From Branchiostoma floridae (Eukaryota > Chordata > Leptocardii > Amphioxiformes > Branchiostomatidae): DNA of 33,029 nt. Numbering within the stretch: position 1 is the first letter of the stretch; each line of letters begins with the position of its first letter. Where the stretch lies: the NCBI RefSeq assembly GCF_000003815.2, contig NC_049981.1:26897300-26930328 (forward strand), read 5' to 3'. The position numbers and the translations under genes are program-made. Positions 21,149-31,935 of this stretch are shown piece after piece. The notes under the pieces are model-generated. The model was not told the DNA's origin. It saw only the letters and a list, made by a program, of their open reading frames with translations, and did not search any database.

Positions 21149-22702
21149 ATGACGATGACGACAGACACCAGTGACCCTAGAATCCTTCTAGACTTAAACA
21201 GGGATATACTTGTTAGGGATATATACTGTGTAGACCCTATCGTTGACCACCTTATGATACATTTGACAGAGGAAGAAAAGAACACAATAAGGGGTGGACA
21301 AGGGGATAACAGACACAGTCAAGCCAGAAAGCTATTAGATGTAGTCAGAAGTAAAGGCCTGGGTGCTTTCTTTTGTTTCCGCGAAGCTTTAAGACGCTGT
21401 AATTGTAATTATCCCCATTTGGAGGATCTTCTACGCCATTGTCCGATTAATGCTCACAATGAAAAATTTATGTTTTGGTGTGAACAGTGTGAATGTTTGC
21501 AATGCGAGCATTGTAAGAACAAGCATGTTCATCCTGAGCATGACTTAACTGCAATCTTTAGCGTCACTGAAAATATCAAGACAAAATTCGACTGTTTCGT
21601 TAGAGAAAGCAGAACAAAACTCTCCTGTATACGAAACAGACAAATCAGCTCCGTGGAGCACCGTGAACTTAAGTCATGGGCGGAAACCAGCGGGGTGGAA
21701 ATCCGGACTTTAGTTAGTAAGACTATTGAAGAAGAAGAGAACTGGTTCGCCAATAAGCTTAGCAATGAGGGGACGCCATCTGTTTGCGAACAAGGGTCGG
21801 TGGACACGGCAGTGCTGAACGTAGGTGGGCCAAGCGACGTCGACAGGGCCGCTGTTGGACAAGTGGCGGCACGGCGTAAATACGTAAGTTGTTTAACACT
21901 ACTTAATCTGCTTCAATTCTAGAATAGCACTTGTTGTTTGAAGAATGTCTAGTATGATTTCATTGGCTGTTAGTTTATTTGAGATACTACAATGTATACG
22001 TGCACTAAGACCTGAATATATGTATGATTTCATTTCGTGGTACAGGAGGATGCCGGAGGTCTCAGGACCCTGTTGGCGCTTAACAGGAAGGAACTTATCC
22101 AGGAGATGCAATTCATTGGTCCTATAACAGATTCACTTTGTAAGAAAGATGTCATAACACCAGAAGAGGAGTGTATAATAGTCCAGACGCCGTCAACCCC
22201 ACAAGAACAGGCCAGGAGGCTGCTGGATATCATCGCATGCAAGGGCAAAATTGAAACACTTCATCATTTCGCCAAAGCTTTGGAGACAACATATCCGTAT
22301 TTGGCAGAACTCTTGCATCAATGCCCTGAGCATAACGCTAAGTTTGAGTTCTACTGTGAAAAGTGTGCGGTTTTAGTTTGCCTTGCATGCCGTGATAGCA
22401 ATCACACAGACCATGTAACCACGTCAATCACTACAGTAATAACATTATGTAAATCTGAGTTTGACCGCTTCATTGTAGACAACAGAAACAAACTCATGGA
22501 CATACGTCACCAGAAAATAGGCCCAGACGGACAAGTGAAATTGGTAAAGGAAAGTGGGGCAGTGTTGCGGGATATGGTTATAAGAAAAATTGATGAAGAA
22601 GTAAACATGTTTATCAGCAAGCTTGACCAATCTCTCCCCAACTTGACCAAACCGCCCAAGGGAATGGAACGGAAAAGCAGGAAAAGAAAAAAGGCTCGCT
22701 AA
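21149..22702 (+). CDS. Tandem CARD/B-box protein (CARD, B-box, CARD, B-box), 463 aa
   Basis: Two coding exons, 21149-21883 and 22046-22702 (stop TAA), join in phase 0; each encodes one full CARD plus B-box unit, so the protein arose by exon duplication. CARD1 (about 10-96) includes LLDLNRDILVRDIYCVDPIV, LTEEE and SQARKLLDVVRSKG; CARD2 (about 250-336) includes LLALNRKELIQEM, ITPEEE and QARRLLDIIACKG. CARDs are death-fold modules that self-associate in caspase, RLR and NLR signalling. B-box 2 has the canonical ligand order C338, H341, C349, C352, C357, C360, H365, H368. B-box 1 is looser: C98, H103, C111, C114, C119, C122, H128 and H131, with a wider first spacing. Each B-box is followed by a helical stretch. 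There is no RING, SPRY or enzyme domain, so it is likely an adaptor or scaffold. The C-terminus is basic (KSRKRKKAR), a possible nuclear signal. The start is the first ATG after a splice acceptor. Confidence 0.91.
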
Positions 22703-23636
22703 GACAACAAAATCATTGTCCTGTTGATATGTTATAGTTCTCGACCATGTCGCTGCTGTATACACTAGAAAGGAAAATATGTTTGTAAATTTAAAAAAAA
22801 ATGATTTCAGGTATTCACTTTTTGTTGACAATCAAACCCATTGTGTTATAACTGGACAACTTAAGCTAAGGACAATTCAGTAAATATTAGATGATATTCA
22901 AGAAATAGACTTCTCAGAAACCTCATGTAATGTATTTCTCTGTGATATTGATATTCTCAAATCCTGATCTAGTGAATATGACAATGTCAGCCAACAAATT
23001 AGATCACAATGTTAGACACATATCTGCCGTGACACTGAGACATCTTTAGCACTACATATTATTGGTTTTGATGTAATGCCACTACATGGATATGGACATT
23101 GCGTGAATATCCAGCTCTCTTAGAATCTTTTAAAGATTCATGATAACTTATAACAGATGAATCTAGATCCTGTTTGATTTGAAAAATCCCACAGACTAAT
23201 TTTTCGGTTTATTTCAATACAACTTGCACCAATACTGTAAGTCGGCTGATGGATAACACACCTTTAACACTAACATGGAGAGAAAGATGTGGATTTGTTA
23301 TGATATAAAACACATCCTATTGGAACACAATAAAAGCTTCTCAGCATGCGCAGTCACTTTGGCTCATGATTTCACGCGTCCAACCATATGTTATAGCAAC
23401 AAGGGACAGGCCTCATAATCTTTCCGCAGTCCAGAAAAGTGCAAGTATGATACAAACGAAATTGCGTTTGAATATTAAGAAAGTAAACATTAATATCAAT
23501 AGAGGTAAGTCACCCAATCTCATATTCATTGTCAGTTTCCACGGCAGTGCAATTGTAAACAAAACGTGTTGCAGAATTGCTCTTTATTTTTGTCAATAGC
23601 TTTTAGAGCATTTTACCCAAACTGTGTAAGCAGGGA
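22703..23636. other. 3' flank of the CARD gene and spacer to B2
   Basis: AT-rich DNA with an AATAAA at 23329-23334 that may end the CARD transcript. No other gene was recognised. Confidence 0.4.
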
Positions 23637-23922
23637 GGGACATTCCCGTTGTCACAGGAGCTTCAAAGGTGTGGAAAAGAGGAAGTGAAACTTACCGCTA
23701 TGTGCTCAGTGCCATATATGGGATCGAAACTACAGGACTTTTTAGACCATGGGTAACAGTGAAAGTGAAAGCACTTAGCTCCACATCTTAGAAACCCCCG
23801 GACGTGATCGTTCATGCAAATTACCAGGGGCGTTGACTTCCAAGTGGGGGCTAGGACTCGCTGTAGTGAACAGTTTATGTTCTGTTGAAAACTTGTTGCA
23901 CACACACGTAGCAATAACGAAC
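23637..23922 (+). promoter_or_regulatory. B2 promoter region with NF-kB-, ETS/IRF- and ISRE-like sites
   Basis: In the 286 bases before the B2 ATG are GGGACATTCC (23637-23646, kB consensus), GGAAGTGAAAC (23681-23691, ETS/IRF composite type), GAAAGTGAAA (23761-23770, ISRE core) and TTAGAAACCCCC (23789-23800, the element also seen upstream of A1/B1 and A2). This is the densest set of immune-type motifs in the window. All assignments are by consensus matching only. Confidence 0.55.
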
Positions 23923-25776
23923 ATGCCGACCAGATATGAAGTGAAGATTACGTGTCCGATCACTGGCTGCCCGGGACAGTAAGTGGGCAGAATTTACTTT
24001 ACTGATAGACTGACAAGTTTCAGAGTAACCTAAACTATCATAGTCTACACAACACGCAATAGTATCTTTATATACCATGTATTATACGCTACCTTAACAG
24101 TGGCAAAATTAGTATTTTTCAGTTATTTCTATGGTTATAATCTGGCAACTATTTAGGTCCAGAATTTCTTTTATTTTGATTGAAGAGAGCTCGAGCGTCT
24201 CTATGTTACAGCCTCTAGTAATCGGATTCAGGGGTCCTGTACCAGTTATTCTGAAAATATCACACCGACATGAAAATGATCGTTTTGACGTAGTTGAAGT
24301 AACTATACGAAGTCTACATGGATACAATGATGATCTGGTATGAGTTGGAGTCGGACGGTTTTACTTTCCTGTCCTCGCACGCTGACGCGTTCTCGTCATT
24401 TCGCAGTACTGCAACGTCCCCTAGCGGTTTTATTGATGAAACCAGCAGGTCACCTTTCGCGAAGGATGTGCTTTCCACTGGCTTTGCCTTGTTGATTGGT
24501 TTTTGCCTCCAGATAGAATGTATTTATAGCTTTATTGCTTTTGCTTGGGTGTCTAACCAAGAAAGGAATAGGTCCGAAGGGAGGGTTATAAAACCCTATA
24601 ATTTGCTATCGTGGCAAATAAAATCAACATTCTCTCATAGTGCAGTCTGTCTATTCTATACTTTCTTGTGGAGAAGTCTTTACCTGCTTAGGAAAATCAT
24701 TTAAGAGGTCAAGAGATAGGTTATATATTCGATATTATTAGTTTCGTGATGAAATCTACTGCTGTGGACGGACTAATGTTGGTCTGCGCCGTGACCTCCT
24801 CCGTTGTGTTTTATTATTGTGTCAAACCCATGATAACTTGAGAGTTGATTTTAGGGGCAGACTGAATGGTTGGGTCTGCGCTCAGGATGGAGGAACCATG
24901 TATGTAGACGAGGAAGGCTACCTGTCCTGTCAGACCATGGTGCACCGCGCCAAGATCATCTACTGGAGGTTCGACTGTGGAGACAGGAGCTCTGGTAGCA
25001 AACACAACTATCACAAATACCAGGTGAGGCATGATGCACAGGTCATGTATGTAATCTAAGGTATTAAAAAGTGCAGTAACACGAGCGTGTATAAGATCTA
25101 GAAGTCCGTAAGCACATACTCACCCGTCAATCTTTTTGTGTCAGTTCATGTAAGGCATCTGAAGTAAAATAAAACATAACAAAGAAAGCAAAGGCAAGAA
25201 AATAAACTGTGAAAAATGACAGGAGAAAAATTCTCAGTAGAATCAATTCTAGCTTAAAAAGATGCACGAGAATACGATCTTTGATTGCCGTCCCTGAACT
25301 TGCAGTCCCCTGATCTGGAGGGCTTCACCCACGGACTGGCCGTCGGCCTGCCACATTTCGGCGTAGCGGAGGCAGTCTGGCTCACAAAGCTCATCCAGGC
25401 CGTGGAGGCACAGTTCAGGTGAGTATTACTGGAAAGTAGCTCCTAGTGGTCCTCACACTGGCGCTGGGGCTAGTTGGGAGTACTGGTATTCTGGAATCCA
25501 TCATTTGCTAGCTCCGTGCAGTCCACTCCTCTGATCGCATCCGTATGTACGTAAGAATATATGACTAAGGCGTCCGGCACATAAGACTTTTAAAACCTAG
25601 CTACCACAGGTGACCTTACTGAAGACTACCCCCCAGCCATGGTCTGGCGAAGGTCGGGAGGCCATGGTGGGGTATGTGTGACGGACATGTGTCCCTTCTG
25701 CTTAGAAATTTCTGTGTGATTCTAACTTTTCAATTACATGTATTCTGTTTTGTTTTCTTTCAGGAATGGCTGTTGA
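23923..25776 (+). CDS. Gene B2: small uncharacterised Cys-containing protein (116 aa), paralogue of B1
   Basis: Four exons join in frame: 23923-23978, 24855-25023, 25306-25418 and 25764-25776 (stop TGA). The first three match B1 in length (56, 169, 113 nt) and all introns match in phase (2,0,2). The protein opens MPTRYEVKITCPITGC, then WVCAQDGGTMYVDEEGYLSC, RAKIIYWRFDCG, SSGSKHNYHKYQ, DLEGFTHGLAVGLPHFG and VWLTKLIQAVEAQF, ending RNGC. The five cysteines of B1 are kept, and a sixth is the last residue. The strongest conservation with B1 lies in TMYVDE-GYLSC and HRAKIIYWRFDCG, which probably form the functional core. No signal peptide, membrane helix or known domain was recognised; a small zinc-binding fold is possible. 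Intron 1 is 876 bases against 496 in B1. Its promoter has NF-kB- and IRF-like sites. Confidence 0.88.
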
Positions 25777-26522
25777 CACAGGATTTCTCAGCAGTAATGT
25801 CCAAGCAGGCAGATATTGAGAGACAAAAAGCATCTACCAATGTTCTGCTATAGAACCTGCTATCTGCTATGTATCATTACATGCGTTGCAGCTACATATA
25901 TGTTGGTAGGGTAGTGATTCTGAAAAAGTTTGAGAAAGGCACATGATTTTACACTGTTTTTTTTCACCAACAATAGCATATACTTTTCTTTTGTGGTACA
26001 AAGTGACAAATCAATAACCATATTCTTTTTAAGTCACATATACATCATAACAGCACCGCAAATATTTAGAATAACATACCTTCACCAATATCCACTTCTA
26101 AATTATTGTATTGCATTGTGAAGTATAAGGTTCTTAAGTTAAGATTGCGAATTCCAATGAGAACACCAGTAAACAATTTACAGAAAACAGTGACATAAAA
26201 CTTACTTTGCTAGACCGACCTGTCTGCAACCTACACCAGAACCAAAAGAAAAACAAACACAGCTTCCCAAACCTAGCTTGATAAAAGTTGTGTCTACAAT
26301 ACAGTGATCACGGAATCTGTAGGTAATTCTTGTCAACAGCAAGTCAATCCTAGTGACTTTTGCGATCACTATTCAATTTGTTTGCAAGTTGAGTTAATAG
26401 TCTTTTTTAAAAACTGTATATCTTAAGTTATGTATGTTTCTTTTGATCTTGTAATCTGTACTTCTGTATGATTTTGTTTATTTGTTCACACCCTTAGCCC
26501 TGACAGTGATAAAGGATATCGC

Positions 26523-26536
26523 AATAAAGCAATAAA
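26523..26536 (+). promoter_or_regulatory. Polyadenylation signals of B2 (two AATAAA)
   Basis: Two AATAAA hexamers, at 26523 and 26531, lie about 750 bases past the B2 stop codon, giving a plausible 3' UTR. Confidence 0.5.
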
Positions 26537-26636
26537 CCAAACTATTTGACTGCTAAGATTTCACCATTGCAATAATAATTTGATCCCTCAACATTTGAGA
26601 CAGTAATGTTTGTTACCACTGTTAGGCTACACCAAA

Positions 26637-26642
26637 TTTATT
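26637..26642 (-). promoter_or_regulatory. Possible polyadenylation signal of the dioxygenase gene (minus strand)
   Basis: AATAAA on the minus strand lies about 450 bases past the dioxygenase stop codon and about 100 bases from the B2 signals on the other strand, so the two genes would end nearly back to back. Confidence 0.4.
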
Positions 26643-27088
26643 CGTTGCTTCTCAGATTCTTTCAGAAAAAAATTTGTTTCAAAAGGTTTGGGGTGAAGAT
26701 AAAAGGCTTAAATAACACAAAAAAACAACAGCCTGAGGAGTTTAATAGCACATTTTATGCAATGAACCCCTTCCTTTGATTTGTTACTAATGTTCTGAAT
26801 AAAACGCATTGTTTTTAGACTGAAATTATGTGTATGCAGCTCGGAATGGCAATATATACAGGTTTGTGATACCAAAACCTGTATTATTTTTTCCTGGACT
26901 TCATTTTTTTTTTGAGGAGGAAAAAAATGGACAGGCAAATCCGATAAGCAACAAATCAAATTGGTGTGGCGGCTGTGGCCTTAAAATCACATGCCGTGAA
27001 CTATTCCCCCCCAATATCAAATGGATTTACCGTATTTAAATCCAAGTAGTATGAGGACATTGCAGCAATTCCTCAGACACTACTCATA

Positions 27089-30000
27089 TCAAATATACGA
27101 CAAATATCTCTCCTTGTTCTTCCACTCCAGTTTGAGTAGTAAGATGGACAACGCTTGTGCATCACCGTTTCCATTATCCACATCTTTCAAAGCTTTTAAA
27201 ACCTCGTCTTTTTCTTCGGCAGACAAAAATTCTTCGACCTCTTCCAGCTGTTCTCTCAGTGCCTCGCTGTCGTCATTCAGTTCGCGTTGAGGTCCGGATT
27301 CGGGCAGACTGGGAGACACCTTCACAGCAAAGGTGTACCTCGCACCTGTGGAGTTAGTCATTGAAATCAATGTAGATAGTACGACATGTGACTTATGACT
27401 ATAACAATCAGTTACAATGGCAACAAGTGACTACAAATTCATCAAAGTCAATCATTGAAGGAACATCATTAGCATTAGAGAAACATAAAAGCTCTGAATT
27501 ATCATTAATTTACAGGGTACATTCCATAAATCATTCACAAAAGGGTTGAATTAAAAGTTTAAAGTATTCTAGATACAGGATTGTGATAAAAGCACCCAGA
27601 GGGCACAACGTTTGTAAATTTATAAAGGAGACTGTTGAAATCAACCTCATCATCATCTGGTGTTCAAGATGCTTAATGAAATTAATTTCTTTTTGTTCTG
27701 TTTATTTTGTAACAGACATGCCTTAAACTGAAAGCTATTCTGTACTATAAGTATGCCCCCTTTCAGTGTTCAGCATGCACAAAGGGACATGTTTAACCAA
27801 TGACTTCAGTATTATCTAGGATCTACGATGACCTTATTATAAAAGATAACAAAACCCAAATTTACATCTTTACTAAAGGCATTAAAAAAGGACTAAATGA
27901 AATTTTTTGTTGCTCAACTGTCGACACCTCGGGAGTGGGGATATAAGGATAATAACCTTCAGAACCATTTCACAGCTATGAATAATGTCAGCATGAAGGA
28001 GAACATCTGTTCTCACCGTTGATGCGAGCGCTCGGCGGTCTTGCAGAATGCGGGATGGAGCAGGGGAACACCGCCACACGACCGTACACGGGCTTCACAG
28101 CGACAAATGGCTCAAAATTGTCATAAAAGAATGCAGTTTCTCCGAACTTGTTCACCTGAAGATGAAACATCATTGTTTCCATTACACTTGTGGGAGATGT
28201 GTACATGAAATGGGATCATGTCTCAAAATATTTTATATATGCAGTATTGCAGGTAACATGATATATATGTAAGTTATGAATTAGTTCGCACCCGTTAGAA
28301 ATAGAGAAAGGAAGATACAAAAAGCTACCTGTTCAAGAAAGAATTTGTAAGCAGTGCACAACGAATGCAGTGGAAAATGAAACACATTTTATTTGTGAAT
28401 GTCCCCAATTCGAAGCCGAAAGAAAAAGGCTATTTGATAGAGTGACCGAAATCACACCAACATTTTCATTGTTTAAAACGCTACAAAAGATTCTCTTCCT
28501 ACTAACATCAAGGGATCAATCTATTATAGAACACATGGGGCATTTCATTTTCAAATGTCTTCAAGAAAGAAGTCAAACCCTGTTATAGTTACGTAGACTT
28601 AGTACCCTATTCTGTATCGTATTTATACATTCATCCACTTAATATTTGTATGTTAGAATTTAGTTTATCTACATGTATTCAGACCACATTTATTCATCTC
28701 ATGTAATTAGTCATTCTTTTCTTGCAATTAGCCCAATGGGCATGAATTTGCAATAAACTTATTATTATGATAATAGTAATCAATCAATAGCAATTATGAT
28801 GATAACAATGCTAAATGAAGAGAGTAATCGAGTCTGCCACATTTATAAATTTTGACGGAGGAGTTATGGTATGAGCGACAATACCCTGCCATGACAGTGA
28901 GAGAGTGAGTTATGGTATGGTCCTGTCAATCATCAAGTTCACCATGGCAACCCCCTTACCTCCCAGTCCTTGTTCAGGTAGATGAGTAGTGTGAACTCGT
29001 CCTGCCCCTTTTCGCAGTCCTCGTGAATCATGGTGTGGTCCGCCATGCGGATCAGGTTCAGCGCCACGTCGTACGGATAGAACCCGCTGGTCCCGCTCAC
29101 GTGACTCACGATCTCGCGGCTCGCCCGCCAGAAGTAACTCTTCACAAACACGTCGATGTCAAAACCTGCCGTGAGGAGGGAAAGAAGTGCACAGTTTCAT
29201 AAAGCCCTTGTTTAAAATTCAGGACTTTGTCCTATCCTTCAGGATACTGTCCATGACCAGTTGTCAACCAAGGTCAGTGCTGGGTTGGGAGTAGCCTGGA
29301 TTCCATTCTCTTCTAGCTCTAATTTGATTGCATTTAATAAGAATATGTCAAGTTTGATTTGTCAAAATTCATAATTAACTGGTTCACATATAGGACCTTT
29401 GTTGTTCGTGACTAACTCCAAACTGTAGTCTGAGAAGGTCAGCTATGTGTGCCAGGGGATTCAGACATGACAAATTTTGACTGCATTTTTAACCAATGCA
29501 CAGACCCAAACAGAAACCGTCCTACCAGTGATACACTCTATACATTGTCAGATTACTATGACATACCCAATTAAAGTAAATTAAACATGATAGGTGAGAA
29601 AATATAATTTGTGCACAGATGCGCATTAATTAGTTGTTATCAAATATTACAGAACAAAAAAACTGTCTGAACTGTGATTAATTCTACAAAGATAAAACTT
29701 CCTTTGTTGCTTCAAGTCTATAAAGATGCTGTGACCTATTCTGATCTGTATTTCATTTTTCTTCAGTACAGGAAAATATGACAGCCATGTCTGGCTACCC
29801 TATGACAAGTACTATGTAAATGTAAGAAACAAGGGGTGTGGAATATGTTCTTAGTCTCACACAGACACAAGGGGCACAACTCAAAATGTTTGGGCATGAA
29901 TGAAGTACGAAGCCTTTTATGACATGCGGATCAAGTTTGAACTGTGATCAGAGCACAGTGTGGGTCCAATCTTGTGTGCCGTATCTGCCATAAAAAAATT

Positions 30001-31703
30001 GTTGATGTTGAATTCCTTAAAGTTTGTACCTTAACTAGGAAGACAGGGTAGGTGACTTTAGCAGAGCAAGTGGAGTTCTAAATTTGCCCCAATTACACCT
30101 TAGGTACCAGCTGAACTGTCCATAATGTTTCTCCTTCACTCTCACCTAATGCCACCTCACAATTAGTTGAGTTTTGGTGAACATTCATTAATAAAGGCTA
30201 ATCACCCTTGAGTTGTGCCCATAATGTCTGGGTGGGGCCATTAGAACTTACTGAACATCCCTCGTACATCACACCTTACTCTCTACACTTGTACCTGTGA
30301 TCCAGCGAACATTGTCCGAATACTCCGATGGACTTGAGTCTGTGTAGGTGCAATTTGCTGCCAAATAATCAGTCAGCATCAGGATTTCGTCAGGAGTGAA
30401 GATATTATCCAGAACAGTGATGGTCCTGCCATCAGGTAGGCTGAACCTAGCAGAGAGTTAGACAACATGAGATCAGTCGTGTCAGATCTATCTGTTGATC
30501 ATCAGTACAGGTCATGTCATTACAATCAAGATACAAAAGACAGAAGTGGAATAAATCATTTTCTTACATTCTCACCAAAACTATAGTCCTACTCGTGCAC
30601 ATGAATTTGAATTCATATTCTCATCAATTTTACTCAGAGGATCATTTGTAAGCTTGCGATTACCAGTACGTTTTACTCAACCCAGTAATAAGGAGCTTCA
30701 GATCACGTATGTGCAGGGAAATGTATTGTGGACAATATGAGACTTAAGGCACCGTAAGGCCCCAGGTGTAATTGTTTATGTCTCAGGGGACTTCACCTTT
30801 GACATATAACCCACAATGCATTAGAAGGAACTGAACCACCTCCTCAAGGGTTTGTTCATGCAGAGGAACATCATACCTTCTTGTGACATGTTTCTCCACG
30901 TCCATCTCCCGGTTGCCTGAATCTGGCTGCGGGAAGTAGTGGTACCTCTCTTTCATTTCTTTGATCTCGGCCTCAGACAAGTCCATCCACCAAGGCTTGG
31001 AGTCAGGGAGATCGCCCCCAACCTCTTCCGTCGTCTGACGTGTTGTTGCCATGATGACCAAGGCGTACAGGGCAGAAGCTGACTGCATGGCGGGCGGTTT
31101 CATGACGAAACTTAAATCACACGGAACGAAGACGACTCGGCCGTACCTCGGGTGCGCCGCGTGCATTCTTCCTAGCTCGTCGTGTATGGTCAAATGTCCG
31201 TACCAGTCTTTTCTCCAAACTTCGTTCAAGAACACAATGACTCTGTAGTCGTCCTCATGTACACACTGGTTTTGGTACAACGGGAAGTCACCTCGGTTGA
31301 GAATGTATCCCTTTATGTCTGTGGGTCTGAATTCTTTTCCTCGCTTCTCTGTTAGAAAAGTGTTCATTGCCTGCCATGATTTACTCTTTTGGAAGGCTGC
31401 AGTGGGCAGAGTGGATTGCCAGGGAGCATTGGTGTAGTTACCGTGATCTGAATTGTTCAGGAAGCTGTTGGAGTCAAATGTATAGAAGTCATCTGAGATG
31501 CTGAATTTCCAGTCCAGCAGCAGCATGTATCCCCGGATCCCTTTGATGGAGTCACGTGACAGGAGGTCGTCAATAACAACCACAGGTCTCTTATCTGAGC
31601 TATGACCTTCCCATGTCACTTCCCACGTCACTGCAGTCAGGCTCAAACTTAGAAAAACGAGCCCAAAACTGACCAAACATTGAAGCTCTCCCATGGCTCT
31701 CAT
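27089..31703 (-). CDS. Secreted tandem 2-oxoglutarate/Fe(II) dioxygenase-like protein (526 aa)
   Basis: Coding exons 30877-31703, 30295-30446, 28960-29165, 28017-28155 and 27089-27345 (stop TGA) join in frame. The N-terminus has a signal peptide (hydrophobic run LVSFGLVFLSLSLTAV), so the protein enters the secretory pathway; N-glycosylation sequons follow. Two related prolyl-hydroxylase-like jelly-roll domains are present. The second (about 280-452) has a complete facial triad, His374-x-Asp376 and His431 (IPHSARPPS), plus Arg444 (ARYTFAVKV) for 2-oxoglutarate. In the first (about 38-218) His149 and Asp151 remain, but the distal His is Phe199 and the Arg is Leu212, so it is probably inactive. 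The C-terminus is an acidic, helical, coiled-coil-like segment. The likely role is hydroxylation of protein side chains in the ER or outside the cell, as in the P4H/leprecan group; the substrate is unknown. The start is the ATG at 31703; the ATG at 31694 is an alternative. Confidence 0.87.
28280..28775 (+). mobile_element. 5'-truncated non-LTR retrotransposon tail (CR1/L2-like)
   Basis: The frame 28280-28588 encodes the typical end of a LINE reverse-transcriptase protein: SSHPLEIEKGRYKKLPVQER, then ICKQC, ENETHFICECPQFEAERKRL, followed by a helical end and a stop. An in-frame TGA lies directly upstream, so only the C-terminal remnant remains. The 3' UTR ends near GCAATAAACTTATTATTAT, the ATT-type tail usual for CR1/L2-like elements. 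It sits in intron 4 of the dioxygenase gene in antisense orientation and is a dead fossil. Confidence 0.8.
29166..30294 (-). other. Intron of the dioxygenase gene, no further feature seen
   Basis: AT-rich sequence between two clear splice sites. No open frame of interest or recognised repeat was found. Confidence 0.6.
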
Positions 31704-31883
31704 TTTCAGTTCCTGGTGAATATGAAAACAATTAAGACGACCAAAACAAACCGAAGCCCATAAACCTCTGCTTGACAATACCCTGCCCCCCTCCCCCACA
31801 TTCACAAATGCGCACCTGTTGTTTGAATTAGGACGAAGTTTTTTAAACTTTCAAAGCTAATCAAGACGACTAGGACGACTTAC

Positions 31884-31935
31884 CTTCAACCAAGGAGGTT
31901 GAAAGAGCTTGCTTCAACAGTGAATTCGTGAAGAC
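31884..31935 (-). other. Probable non-coding first exon of the dioxygenase gene
   Basis: A strong donor (AAG followed by GTAAGT on the minus strand, exon end at 31884) matches the acceptor at 31713-31714 before the coding exon. The upstream end is unknown; the right border given is arbitrary. Confidence 0.45.

Noticed and set aside
24318-24704. 128-residue plus-strand frame in intron 1 of B2
   Set aside because: No conserved motifs, composition like non-coding DNA, and it sits between two well-supported B2 exons.
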